Positions 34,699 through 48,289 of a DNA stretch of 64,000 nucleotides are shown here, one piece after another; the first letter of the stretch is position 1, and each line of letters starts with the position of its first letter. The notes under the pieces are model-generated. The model had not been told where the DNA came from. It did not search any database and saw only the letters and a list, made by a program, of their open reading frames with translations. The DNA is from Sequoia sempervirens (taxonomy: Eukaryota; Streptophyta; Pinopsida; Cupressales; Cupressaceae): NCBI GenBank assembly GCA_007258455.2, contig VDFB02047230.1:155207525-155271524 (forward strand), in the 5' to 3' direction. The translations under genes and the position numbers were made by a program.

Positions 34699-37600
34699 GA
34701 AGCAATGTACTCGTTGCATTGGTTCAAAGACTGATGTTGATTTTGATGCTGATGATGATGTAGAATTGGATATCAATGATCTCTTTGAGATGTTGATAAC
34801 CAAGCTAAAGTTGATTGATCTGATTGATTGATTGATAATATTGTTGAGGATTCACAACAATGCAAGGATTGTGTTGAATAACATGAGGATTGGTAGGGAA
34901 AGCATATCCCAATGATGATTGATTGGATAATTTGATCAAGATTTGCTAGCAAGGCTAGGAACAAAGTCCATTAGATGATTTGAAATTGATATGATTGAAA
35001 GATGGTTGGTTTCCCCCTTGAGAGATCAATCGGGGAATAAAGTGTTCCAATCGGACTTGTGATAGATGAAAATCAGACTTATGCTTGAGATGCTTGAGAT
35101 TCCAGGTTGCTTTTGAATCAAAGAGCTGCAACTTTTTCAGATTGTTGAGATGAAGATGATATAGATGCCCCATTGTGCCCTAGTGGAAGAGGGATTGCGA
35201 GTGTGCTATCTCAGATATTGATCTAGATAGATTTCAAGATGTATAGACAGTCATCGGCTATGGGTAGCCTCATTTATATTTTGATGTGGATCACATAGAT
35301 TCGATGCTTGGATAGAACTGTTAGTAGGGATAGAAGAATAAGATGAATGGATTGACCATTGATTATGAGATTGATTCAAAAGTCCAACAAGTCCATGAGT
35401 CATCAAAAATTTATTAGAGATGGTGATGAGAGGTGATGATGATGATGCTCACATCTTAGGATTCGGATTTTCTATCATTCCTTATTTTTGATATAGCACA
35501 TAGACACGATGCATCATGGTACTAAAAACTAGGATGGCATAGTATCTAGTGTAATAGAATTTGACTTTGCAAACAAATAGGATAGTTCTTGTTCACACCC
35601 TTGACATATGGAAACCTTGTCGGAATGTAGATTAGAAGCTTAGAATATATCATACCAAAACATACACAATAGTCAACAATGTACTCTAAACAACCTCCCT
35701 ATACACAACTAAGTAAGTATGCGCCAAGATTATTTTACAAAAATACCCACAAGCATAGTAAATGAAAGATAATGATAAATGCCCCATTCCTTCTCTCTAA
35801 ATCATTTTAGATAAAAATCATCGAGAAGTCCCTGGAATGAGTCAACAAGATAAATCAAAGGAAAAGATTAAAAATGAACAAACAGTCAATGTTATTCATA
35901 TCTATTACCAAAGGGAATGTGTTGTTGAGGATAAGTATCCAAAAGTGATATCCAAAATGATGCCCATTTTTGAAATGATATATCCTAGGAAATGCATTAT
36001 ATAGGATGATGATGGGTTGATAATTTGTTTGATAGGATTTTGATACAAAGTTTGGCTAACATGTTTGCTAAAATGATCAAGAGTTTGAATTTGCATTTAA
36101 AGTTTGTAGTTTTGATTTTGATTTTGTGTTTGAAGGTTCTACTTTTGCTAATTGTTGTACTTGTTTTCCATTTGTTTTACCAAAGGGTGAGTGTGATGAT
36201 CAATTTATTATGAGTGAAGGTTTATTGCATGTGAAAGAAAAATGGGATGGGTGGTTTTGGATTTTTTGGAACATTTCAATGTTTTTGGTATTTTTGAAAT
36301 GTTTTGAGGTTGTTTTTGGTATTTTTGAAAGTTTATGTGAATGTTTATGTTTTCAGTTATTTGAGGTTGTTTAGGGTTTTCCAATGTTTTCCAATGTTTT
36401 TGTAATTTTTCTAAGTTTCCAAATGTTTTAGGATTTTTTCAATATTTGGATGTTTAGCTGTTTTTCAAGTTTTGACCAAGAACCTAACTTAAAAGACCTA
36501 TCCTAGGGGCCTCGGGGGCTGATCAAAGATGATCCTTGCCTATGTTATAGACACAAAGACTACGTAGTTTGACTGACTCAACTTATTAACGATGAGATAT
36601 TAACAGTTGATGGACTGCCAGTTTATTATGACAAACTCCTAAAGGATTGACCTAGGGTGTCTGGGGGGAACATCAATGATGGCCTTACCTATGTTCAAGC
36701 TCAGAGACTCGTAGTTTGACTAGGTACTATTTTTGAATTTTTGATGTTTGACCTTTTTAGGGATTTTGATGTGTTTTGGATGTTTTGTATTTTTCCTTTA
36801 CATTTTTTGAATGTTTTTGGATTTTAGCTCTAAAGGATTTTGAATGTTTTTGGATTTTAGCTATGTAGGATTTGGATGGTTTTGGATTTTAGCCATATAG
36901 GATTTGGATGTTTTTGGATTTTAGCTGATTTTGCAAGTGTTTTTGGATTTTGATGAGATTTAATGATTTTTTTTGAGATTTTTGATGAGATTTAAGGTAA
37001 ACAATACCTAGATCATGATGTTGATGTTGCATTGTGAGATAAAAGACATGAATCGAGAGTTAATTGAAAACAAGAGTGCAAGAACCTACCCCTAGTATTT
37101 AGAAATTCTTCATAATGTAATGGATAACCAAGATAGGTAATATATATGTGAAGAGTTTGACAAAGTTTTATAATGCTAGATATGGGCTATGGGACTTCAT
37201 GAGATAAAATGGTAAAGAGCCTATCAAGGGTTTTCCATGAATAGAGTTGAAGTATATGTTGAATCTTTGTCAAGATCAAGATAAAGTGGAATATCTAGAT
37301 AAATCTCGATTGGAGGGATGGAAGAAACATTGGATTTTATCATGGCAAGGATAAGATACTTTTGTCTAAGAAGGATCATATTGATACTCTATTCTACTCA
37401 TGACTCATGTTTGCTAGGTTTTCATCATAGTACTTGCCCAAAGTGCCACCGTATTGGTTTTCACTAGAGGATAATTTTTATTTTTACTAAATTTTCTTTA
37501 TTTTATTTTTTTTTGATTTTTTGAAGATTTTACCCTCATATTGAACCGCCTGGTGGTACTAATGTAGATGCCACTGTCATAATGTGCCAACCATATCTTG

Positions 37601-38103
37601 CTTGAAGAAGCTACTTTGTTAAGATACGTGCACTTGAATGCAACCTTGAACAACTCTGATCCACCTTGTGGATACCAGAATTAGCTTTTTCTATGTGTGC
37701 ACATCATGATATGGTGCCTTTATAATCCTTATGATGAAGGGTAGCCACCAACACATAGTCAATGCAAGAATTAGATATCATGAATGGAGTGGATGGTGAC
37801 ATGTATGAAGGAATATGCGATGGATTGGTTGATAGTTTGGAACCTTTGACTCTCCAAACTCGGGAAGATGAGCAATGATTGGTGGGAATAGAGGTTTTTC
37901 ATGGAATTAGGACCAACCATTGGATATACTTTGTTCCTTGCTTGAGAAGCCTGCTTTTTTTTTTAGGACTCTTTTGATGGATATATTTTCCCTTTTGATT
38001 TTTCCCCATAGTTTCTTTGACTAATGGATTTTGGAGGGATGTTTTTCTTTATTTTTCTTTCGCATCCATTTGTATTTTTTTTGTCCCTTTTGTGTTAATA
38101 CTT
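34699..38103 (-). other. Decayed interior of the reverse-strand Gypsy element
   Basis: Between gag and the 3' LTR start there is no readable protease, RT or integrase. Duplications are visible: a block with GACCTA, a G run and CGTAGTTTGACT at about 36493 recurs near 36648. Four copies of about 33 bp built on TTTTTGGATTTTAGCT lie at about 36800-36960. The stretch 36010-36480 is T/G-rich with GTTTTTGGTATTTTTGA repeats. The pol genes were either deleted or never present in this copy. Confidence 0.45.
36800..36960. repeat. Tandem repeat of about 33 bp, four units
   Basis: Units contain TTTTTGGATTTTAGCY followed by a short variable part and AGGATTTGGATG. Adjacent units differ by substitutions and small length changes. 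Confidence 0.7.
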
Positions 38104-39640
38104 CATTTTATTTGATGATCTTCACCTTACTTTGATAGGAATTCTTCTTTTTATGTTGGTCCCAATTTTTGTATGAGATGATGGGTGAATGCCAACTCAT
38201 GATATGGCTATTTGTAGCATTGACAATATTTTCATCATAAGGATTCTTCGGGTCCCATATGTTGATGTTTGTTGTAGACAAGATTTCCCCAAACATTGTA
38301 AAGGTATTATCAATACCTAGTCCTTTGCCCTGATAATGTATCCTATCATCCATAGCCATTGAATATGACTTGTCGTGAACACATGATATTACTATGAGTT
38401 CTTGTTGTTTAGGAATATGAACTATTTTCTTTGATTCTATGACAACTTTATCTGTTGATACTACTTCAAAATATGTTTATACTAACTCAAAAGATGTTGA
38501 TGATGCACAATCACTATAAGAATCAAGAGTCTCAACCATTGCTTGCTTTTGTGTAGGAATACCAAGAGTGGGAGACTCTTGTTTTGGATGAAAAATGTCT
38601 AGATATTTTTGTTAGAAAGAAACATCCCGAGGGTGATATCGAAGACATTTTTGGAGTTTAAAATGGTTTGAAATCTATCCCTTAGCTCTTGGTGAAACTC
38701 TAGGGATAGGGGTTCTTGAACCTAACTTGATTCAGAGTAACTTTCATTATCCTCAAGAGCCTCCTCTTGACATGATCCTCAGGTGGATGATGGATCATCA
38801 ATAAAAGACTCTTCACAATAATCGATAGGTATGAGTGCAACAAAGGATATTTCTCTCATTTGGAACTTCTTCAACATGCCCAATAATTGAGTCATATGTG
38901 GTAGAGATATCACAATTTGATATCAACTTGATGTCATTATGATATAAAATATTGTTAAACACTATTGATGGGTTTGGAATTTTTTTAAAATAGTATATTG
39001 ATGTGTGTCTAATTCCTCATGTTGTGATGAATAAATATGTCCCATTGTGGTATCACATGTATGGTTTATGTTTTTTGAGGTTGATGCCTTTCCTGACTCT
39101 TTTTCTTTTGTATGATTAGGCATAGGGTTTGTGTAAGTTTTTCATATTTTGATTCCCATATTTTTGATCAACATGAATTTCTCCTTGTTCAATAAAATCT
39201 TCTATTAGATGTCTGAGTCTAAAACAATTTTGTGTGTTATGACCTTTGTATCAGTGAAATTCACAAAAATGATCATTTCTATAGCTATGAGGTTTGACTT
39301 GTGGCTCTTGATAGTTTGAGAAATATTGGAGTATGATAAGATTAGACTATATCAACCTTTTCAACACATCCTCCATAGGTTTCCCCAAGTGAGTGAATTG
39401 CCGTTCATGGGTACTATTCACATTTTTGTCCATGTTGAGTGTTTGCAGCGTTGATTGTTGTTTGATTATTTAACGGTGATGTGTATGGTTGTTGTGTATT
39501 CATGGTTTGGGTGTTTTCTTTCCTAGGATCAATTAAGACCACCTTTGCATCAACAACACCATCACTAGTAACATTCTAGTTCTTGGCCCAATAGTGGGGC
39601 TTGTCATTAAAACTAGTGGATGGGTAGTTGTCTTTATACA
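38104..39640 (-). pseudogene. Ty3/Gypsy gag C-terminal part
   Basis: On the reverse strand, FTHLGKPMEDVLKRL (about 39370) is followed by a knuckle-like CEFH-YKGHNTQNC then FRLRHLIEDFIEQG (39275-39190), the pattern C-x2-H-x4-H-x4-C with trailing RL..LIE.LI..G seen in gag of plant Tat/Ogre-like Gypsy elements. A stop replaces a likely Arg inside the knuckle. Downstream the frame recurs in pieces, the longest at 38359-38108, reading MAMDDRIHYQGKGLGIDNTF and SHIMSWHSPIISYKNW, ending KVKIIK. Frameshifts and stops are frequent. Upstream it is cut by the assembly gap. Confidence 0.65.
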
Positions 39641-39712
39641 CTTGTGTGTTTCCCTATGATATTAGGGCTTCTCAATGTTAAGGGATCTAGGGACAAGATC
39701 ATCATAAGAGGT

Positions 39713-39812
39713 NNNNNNNNNNNNNNNNNNNNNNNNNNNNNNNNNNNNNNNNNNNNNNNNNNNNNNNNNNNNNNNNNNNNNNNNNNNNNNNNNNNNNNNN
39801 NNNNNNNNNNNN
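39713..39812. other. Assembly gap (100 N)
   Basis: Exactly 100 unknown bases, the usual placeholder for a gap of unknown length. The left side is reverse-strand Gypsy gag and the right side leads into a LINE, so real sequence, including the LINE 5' part, may be missing. Confidence 0.98.
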
Positions 39813-39994
39813 CTATTAGTTTAAAAATAATTTTCACATTTTTCCTTTCATATTATTTAAATTATATGATGACGAATTATCATGATCTAAAATATTGATA
39901 GAAAAAATTCAAACAATCAAATCCAAAAATTTCATTTCTTCCAAACACAAAAGTTAAACATTTTATATGTGAAATTTGTAGTTATTTTATAGAA

Positions 39995-42900
39995 GAATGT
40001 ATGATAAGGAATGGGAATCTGGGAGAGAGTTGGAGAGCCAAGAAGATACTAATTGGGAAGAAGTCCTCTCTCAACCGAAGAAAAAAGGAGAGATGTAAAC
40101 AACATAATACTTTGAGTGGAGTTGTTACTAGAACTAGAGCTAAGGTGGATTGTGGTGCTACAAAGTATAGCCAAGGAAGAAGATCAGGCAAATGGCCTAG
40201 AGAGCATGATAGCTTAGGACATAGCGGATGGTGTTCAAAAGGCCATTCCGAAGATTCTCCAATCCCTTGGTAAGATATGAAGATTATGTCATGGAATATA
40301 AGAGGGCTTAATAGCCTTTATAAGAGGGATGTTTTGCACAATTTTGTTAGGGATCATAAATCAGATATTCTTCTCATAAAAGAAACTAAAATGTCAAAAG
40401 ATAAGGTGGAGAAGATTAAAATGTTTCAAAACTATGGAATCCAAGGAAATAGTTCAGATGGTGCTTCAGAGGGAATTGCTACTTTTTGGAACTAGAACTT
40501 TATCAAAGGGGAACATTTTTTGGAGAGAATTACTTATGTGGCTACTAGATTCACACATATCAGAGATAATTTTAGCTGGATTTAGTTGAATATCTATGCC
40601 CCTAATGGGAAAGGGGCCAGAAAATATTTTTGGAATGAGCTTACTACATTCTATAGGACTTTTGATAATGATTCTTGGGTTGTTGTGGGAGACTTTAACA
40701 CACCCCTTCTGAATGAAGAGAAATTTGGAGGTTCTCAGGTTAACTTGGAAAGTAAATCGGACCTCTTGGATTTCATCAATAACAAGGCGATGATTGATCT
40801 TGATTTGCAAGGAGCTTCCTACACTTGGTTGAATCGAAGAAATGGTAAGGACCTAATTCAAGTAAGATTGGATAGTCTAACTTTATTTTTTGATCAGTGA
40901 TTTATAAAATATTATTGTTCTCTTAAAGCCCTCTCTAGGGTGGGCTTTGATCACTTTCCTACAAGTTTTGTGGTGGACCCTATAAAGGAAAAGAGGAATA
41001 ACCCCTTTGGATTTGAAAGAATGTGGCTTTCCCATCCCCAAATTTTGAGGAAATCAGGAAATGGTGGAATATTGATGTCTCGGGCATTGCTATGTTCAGA
41101 ATGGCCAAGAAACTGAGGGAAGTCAAACATAAATTAAGAATTTGGAAAAAAGAGTCCTTTGGAAATATCTTTGGTATAAATTCTGAACTTCAAATGGAGT
41201 TAGTGGAGATCCAGGATAAAATTCAGAGGGAAGGATACATAGATGATAATAGGGTAAAAGAAAATGAGTTGCTGGTGAAAATGCATGATATTATAGCCAA
41301 AGAGGAGGAGTTATGGAGGAAGAGATCTAGATCTTGTGGATTTTAGTTGGAGATACAAACACTAGGTACTTTCATTTGTTTGCCTCAAAACACAGGGCTG
41401 CCAACAAAATTTCTCACATAGAAGTTAATGGCAATAGGTTTGAGGAGGAAGATATCAAAAAGCAAGTTGTCCTCTTCTTTAACAACCTTCTCTTGGAAAA
41501 TGGGGAAGTCAACCATATTGAGAAATATTTTCTATTAGAGGCCATTCCCAAGGTTGTTGGGATGGAAGATAATGCTAAGCTAGCTGCTATCACCGCCAGG
41601 GAGGAAATTATGAAAACAGTTTTTTCTTTTGAAGGAAACAAGGCCCCTGGCCCTGATGGGTTTCCTATGTTCTTTTTCCAATGGTTTTGGGAGATTTTTG
41701 AAGAGGATGTTGTGAATGCTATTAAATAATTCTTTGGGTCTAGAATTCTTATTAAGGAATTAAATGCTACTTTTGTGGTCCTTTCTCCCAAGAAACCTAG
41801 GGCTATGGATTTTGAGGCTTTTAGGCCTATTAGTCTTTGCAACTCTTTCTATAAAATAATATCTAAGGTTTTGATGTCAAGGCTCCTCACTCTCCTTCCT
41901 TCGTTGATCTCCCTTCAATAGAATGATTTTGTTCCAGGAAGGAAAATTCTTGACTCTATAGTCACTATTCATGAGAATATCCATTCACTAGTGGAATCTA
42001 AAATGGAAGGGTTTCTTCTTAAGCTGTATATCTCTAGTTCCTATGACCGAGTTGATTGGGAGTTTTTATTCAAAATTCTAAGGGTGTTTGGTTTTAGCAG
42101 CAAAGTTATTTAGATGGTGAATTAGTTGGTTACCACTATCTCTACATCCATTATTGTCAATGGTTCTCCTTCGAGATTCTTTCAGAATTCAAGAGGCCTA
42201 AGATAGGGTGATCCTATCTCACCTATCCTATTCACAATCATGGCTAAGAGCTTGGGAAGAAATCTTAAAAGATTGATTGAACAAAGGTCTCTTGTTGGTC
42301 TTCTAGACCTTCTTCTACTAATTTTATTTTTTCTCACCAATAGTTTGTTGATGAAAAAATGTTGATTGGGAGATCTACTGTGACAGAGGCTAAGACTCTG
42401 AAAAAAATCTTGGACATGTATGAGAAGGTGACTGGGTAGATGGTCAACAGATAGAAGAGATTTTTTTACTTTTTTAATATTCCTGAGCATAGATAGAGCT
42501 TTGTTTACTTTTTTAATACTCATGTTTGCTAGAATCCTTGGTTGTAGAGTGGAATCCTTACCCTCTACCTATCTCGGCTTACCTCTAAGCCATAAACCTC
42601 TGGAATCCTTTTGGTTTTTGTTGGATGATAGGTTTAGTAAGAAGTTAGCAGGGTGGAAAGGAGCTCTTATGAGTCAAGCAAGAAAAATTTAACTCCTCAA
42701 AACTTACCTTCAGAATCTCTCTGTTTATGCTTTAAGCCTTTCAAAATTCCTGCTAAATATGCGGAGGCCATTGAGAAGATCCAAAAAATATTCCTTTGGT
42801 CTGGTATTGACGAGAAAAAGAGGATGCCTCTAATAGGGTGGGATTTCATTTGCAGGATGGAATCCTTGGGGGGTTAGGCTTTAGAAAAATTAGAATAATT

Positions 42901-44200
42901 AATAAGACTCTTCTTGCTAAACAAATTTGGAGATCCTTTTTGTTTGATGGAGAATGGAAAGATATATTAAAAAATAAGTATATGACCAATTGTGAGTCTC
43001 TCAAAGCCTTGTTGGATTCTCCTATGTTGCCCTACGGTTCAACTTGTTGGAATGACATGATTGTTGGCAGGAATATTTTGGAATCAGGGGTTGGATGGCA
43101 CATTAGAAGCAAGTAAAATTCAGCCAAGTCTGAGATTAAATAGATTACAGAGTCCTAATTGGCTGAGGACACAGATGGAGGATAGCTGCCTGGATGGTTT
43201 GATTTGACTTGATCACTGATTGAGGATATTCATCTGACCACCAGATACTGATATTTCACAACCCCACTGATTTTACTGAGACTGATCACCATTTGAAGAA
43301 TGATTCTTTGAACATATCTTGGGTGTTCCCTTATCTATTGAAGATTCCTTCTCAATAATGGAAATCCCTTATCTCAAAATCCTTTTCATTCGAAGGTTAT
43401 GGGCTTTTATTTTCCCCTTTGTAGCATGGGGAGTGTGGAAAGAACGTAATAACAAACTCTTCAAGGATAAGGAGATGTCGAAGACTAATATTTTTGAAAA
43501 AAAAAAAAAAGGCTAATAAAAGAAAACTTCAATGTTATTCCCCAAAAAGCTTTTAATCTTGAGGCGGTGGTGTGCACTCCCTATGATCTAATGATAGCCA
43601 AGGAATGGAATATCAAAACAGATGTGTCTAAGGCATCCAAGCTAGCTAAGAAAGATAGGGAGGGTGTGTGTTGGACCTTTCCACCAAACGGTTGGATTAA
43701 AGCCAACTTTGATGGCGCTGCGAAGGGCAATTCAGGGATGGAAGGAAGTGGTGGCATGTTAAGGGATTCAAATGGTAACTTTTTGGAAGTTGTGGCCATT
43801 TCCCTAGGTTCTCAATCCAACCAGGTGGAGGAGGCTATATGAGTCTTTCAAGTTTTAAAATTAGCACAAAATTTGAATATAAAATATTTATGGCTTGAAG
43901 GGGACTCAAAAAATATCATTGGCTGCATCCTAGGTAGGACCCCCCCTCTTGGTCTATTAAGAATTGGATTGAAGATGCTAAATCTATCTTAGATAAGTTT
44001 GAAAAAGTTAAAATCTCTCACGTCTATAGGGAAGCTAAGAGCGTGGCGGATTATTTTGTGAATGAGGGGGTTAAGCGGGGAGGGTGAACACATGGAAAAA
44101 TTTCAAGGACTTGAGATATGAAGTAAGGGCCTTATTAGATTATGATGTTATGCATGGGAAAGAAGAAAATATTTCTAATGATGAGAGGGAAGAGGGCTAA
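39995..44200 (+). pseudogene. LINE: ORF1 tail and ORF2 (endonuclease, RT, RNase H)
   Basis: 40001-40273 is a basic tail ending just before ORF2, with TLSGVVTRTRAKVDCG. ORF2 starts at 40277 with the endonuclease (MSWNIRGLN, ILLIKETK; GDFN near 40690; RLDS near 40869). RT follows: GNKAPGPDGFP (41635), SYDRVDWEFL (42040), a GDPISPILF block (42205) and, where the catalytic YADD/FADD should be, FVDE (42343). A linker with AWGVWKERNNKLFKD (43420) leads to the RNase H domain used by many plant LINEs (ANFDGAAKGNSG at 43707, LEGDS near 43898, YREAKSVADYF near 44027). Many stops, several frameshifts (one at an A14 run, 43498-43511) and the altered catalytic site make it dead. Family length is about normal for ORF2. 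Confidence 0.9.
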
Positions 44201-46904
44201 GTACAACAAAATCAAGAGATTTGATGGGGCTATGTTAAATAACTTAGCTGGCAAGAAAAAGTGGCACACTTTGTGGGTTCATTGGAATGGATGCATAAAT
44301 TTGTAGCATGATTTCAACTCTAGTAGAGATTGCAGTGAGGTGCATACGAATATGGGGGGGATAGGAAAATAATCGAGCCAAAAAGCTATGAAATGCACAT
44401 GAGGAATGCTAAGGTATGGAAATAGGTTGAGTGAGGTGGGTTGGCTCCATTCCTGGAAAAAATTCAAGGGCCTAATCCTAAGGCAACTGACTACTTTGAG
44501 AAGAATTGGAAAAATGGAGAAATTATCCTCTTTGGGAGAAAGGTGAAACTAGATGAGAAAATCATATGAGAGGTGACTAGAATGTTGACTAAGGGCATGA
44601 AATTATTTCGTGACAAAAGGTTTTTAGATGAGGCGGTAATCAAATTCCCAAATAAAGAAAAGGAGAAATTGAAAGTAGTCAAAGTCTCCAATAGCTATTT
44701 CGAAATTGACTCCATCAAGGTGCTTTGGAGAAAAGTGATATGTATCATTATGGAGTACATCACCTTGGACGAGAGATTCACCAGGGTTTATGGTTATCAT
44801 TTTTCTCTCAACCACTTCTTCCATAAGGTATAGATTTCTTTTCCTCATTATTTGTTTTGTCCATTTAGCAATAGCCTTAAGGGCCACAAGAAAAATCCTA
44901 AGAGAAACCCTATTTTACATTCTAGGCTTATTAGGTTAATCTATGAACATTTTCAAAGCTAGTCGGCCTTATCCAAACCAGTTGCCACCTCAGTGTCTGA
45001 GGACTATGATACAGACAGTAGCGGTTCAAGGAATCATTCTAAGCCTAACCTAGAGAGAATTGTAAAAGCCCCTCTGTCCCTTGTCCTTTCTGGAAAGAAA
45101 ACCCAGCTTCGTAAACCCCAGCTCACAAAAGATAACCCTGAGAACTACCCTAGCTGCACGGCCCCTATAAAAAATCCCGCTCTCAAGGGTTCCCCTACCA
45201 AAAATTTGGTTTCCTACTCTGCAGACTCTGTGGAGGACAAAACTGAGGACCCTGAAGCTAGCAGAGACTTTGTTTCTACCCTCCCTACCTCTGACAGAGA
45301 TGATGGAACTAGATTCCTGTTGACATGTGTTTTGACATAGCAACAAGCAAACAAAATATTGCTACACTGTTTCTCCTGAAAGAGAAAGACAACACATGGA
45401 TGTCTTAGCTCCCAAGGTCTTTATAGTTGGTTCTCAACTGTGCTGATGTCCTTCAGTGGTCAATGTAATAGTAATGTTCAAGGGGCCTGCTGGTGTGAGC
45501 TTCTGGATTGTTTTAAGACCAAACATGAATTTAAACCTACTCTAACTGGGGTTTTTAAAGAAACATAAAAAAGATAGATCAAGGTTTTGATACTGAAAAG
45601 AATGATACTTCATCTAACTTAACTAGACTTATTACCTTTCAAGGAATTGCTAACTAAAAATTGAAGAACAAAATTGACTTGTGATTAACACATAGTCGCA
45701 TTCATTCACAGTGCTGATTTCAATCACAGTGCTAATTTCAACAACTGATTATAAGTTACCATTTAAACAAAACACAAAATAAGATTTCATTCCTTGAAAG
45801 CTTTCAAAATCAAATGATTAATTCAAGATAAATACCATTATGGAACTCAATATGAAGTAGATATGAATCTGGCTGCTTCTACGATTAGTGAAACAGATAA
45901 GCAACATTTACAAATGTGGCACAATCACCAGTGTATAGAAAACCTGTGTCTTCAGACTGCTTCCAACTATACTAAGGAAACTGGAAAGATGCAATTCCAT
46001 CCTATGTTGAATCTAATCCCTAACTAAGAAGACAAAACAAGCTCCCTTTACAAAGAAACAAGATGCAGTTTTCATCCCCTCTACCCTTCAGAAATTTCCT
46101 ATTCTTCAAGATTTATCTCTAAACCTATCTATTCTATTGCTGCTAACCTCTTCTTTTACTTCTAACAATTTCTAACAGTGGAAGTTCTCTATTACCACCT
46201 TCTAACCTTTACAAAGAAACATGAATGCCTCTTATACAAAATGTACTGAAAAGAATGTGTTGTCCCCCTGCATTAGGGTTTACAAAATATCTGCTTCTAG
46301 GAGAGTCGACTCTCAAATCTTTTGAGGAGAGTCAAAGTTGCATTTAATGTGGAGTCTTGTTGCCTATACTGATGAAAGATAGTTTCGGGAAAGATCTATA
46401 GATATTTTGTAGCTGCAACATTCATTCCTCTGTCTTCGTGTCCATTTTTGAGCTCTAGTGGAGTTGCCTTGAGTGCTCAAAAATATCATCATTAATGTCG
46501 ATCTACCTCTACCAGTGGTCGCCACAACTATCCCTGAGTCATAGTTTCTTTTTTTTCTTCGGCCTCTTTCATGCTTAAGACCTTTCCGCACATTGACGGT
46601 CTTCTGGAAGCACCATTGGGCCACCCCCTCAGATCTGGATATTATCACCCGAGTTGATCCATCAGCTCATGATATCAGAATGAATACATGTCATTCGCAT
46701 TCTGCAGATTTTCTTCATAGGAATAGTCAATCGATCAAAGGGGCCAATGAGTCACTCTTTCAGTTTCCTTTGATTGGTCGGACATACGCCATGCAAGCTT
46801 ATCAGGCGGTCAAAGGTGGTCCAAATGACATCGCATGTTGCTGAGACACCACCGGTGTCTCCCCAATGCGATTTCATTCCTTTTGGCAACTATCGGTGTG
46901 ACAT

Positions 46905-47750
46905 GGGTTATCGGTGAGACGTTTTGGTGAGCCTCAAAAGTCATGTATTGAGCTCATTCTTATGTCAGGAAGACAATCTTGTTTCGGGGAGACCTTACCC
47001 CGAACTCCTCTTGTCTTACCGAGCCCCTCTTTGTTGTCGGCAAGACATCTTACTATTGGCCAGAGGCTACAGCAAGTTACCCTTAGTTATACTGATGCCT
47101 CCTTCATTGGGAAATCCATCGCTGTTGGCAAGACCTTCAGCAAACTCCTTTTTATCCTCATCGAGCTTACTATTATCGGCAAGACCCTTCTCCTTCGGTG
47201 AAACTTTTCGCCGAAGGCAACACCTCTTGGCGACATTGTCCTACTGTTGTCGAGACTTTTTGTATCGGCAAGACCTTTCACCGATTTCTTTCACTCTCGC
47301 CGGGCTCAATACATTTCGGTGAGACATCCACCATTTGGCGAGACCTCTTTCCGATCTTTTTGTCGCCAAGACCTCCCTTTAGTCACATCGATATGCATCC
47401 TTTCATCTAACATGTGTCACTGTAACATCCCCTTATCGGGGAGACGTCCTGTAGTCACCTTTTGTTTCGCCAAGGAATCTCCATAGGTTCACTTTTTTTT
47501 TGTTACCGTGACAATTTGATTCTCTCACCGAAGACCACCAATAGAATCCCCTTGTGCTGCATCGGTGTGACCTTTCATAGTCGTCGTGACTTCTCTCCAA
47601 AGAAAAGTCTCTCACTGAGATGAATATCTTTATTGGTGGTCGGTGAGACTTGAAGCTTTCGGCAAGACTTCACCCCAAAGTCAAAATCTCCCGCCGAAAT
47701 ACTTTCTCCCTGCTGTCAGTCAGTGAGACATGAAGATCTCACCGGGACCT
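46905..47750 (+). repeat. Dispersed TCGGYRAGAC motif zone
   Basis: At least twelve copies or near copies of TCGG(C/T)(A/G)AGAC occur at irregular spacing, for example near 46911, 46983, 47036, 47175, 47262, 47317, 47436, 47641 and 47659. Inverted forms such as TCACCGA and TCGCCGAA also appear (47204, 47277). CpG is unusually frequent here compared with the AT-rich surroundings. Confidence 0.65.
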
Positions 47751-48289
47751 TTCTTCGAAGGAAACCCCTCATGCCGATACGAGACTCCTAGCCATTGGGA
47801 CCATGACTGATGTCTTGCCGATAGGAATCTACATGTGAACTCCACTCGCCGTGACACCTCTGGGGTCTTGCCGATAGACAACACAGACGCCCATCGACAG
47901 GATGCACTGGTAGTTGGCAAGAGATCTGCAAAGTCTGTCCGACTTTCTTCTTAGAGGAAAACTATGACCAACTAGACAAAGAATTCTTTCCAACTGAGTT
48001 CCCTTGACAAATATCATCCTGTGTGTGATTTAATCCTGCAAAAGAAAGGCCTGCATTAGCACTTAGGGGAAAATAAAACACATTACAATAAAATACACCA
48101 TTATTTATCATGTTTTTAATTCTATCAAAAAGAAACACAACAACGGCGGAGGTGGAACCAAAATGGGATCGGGATGAGGGACAAAAATGGGAAAATCTCA
48201 GCGGAACCTGGATCGGGACAAAATAGGACCTAGAAACGACATCCCTCGCCTTCAAAACTGGTGAGGGCAGGGCCAAAAGAAAATCGGAA

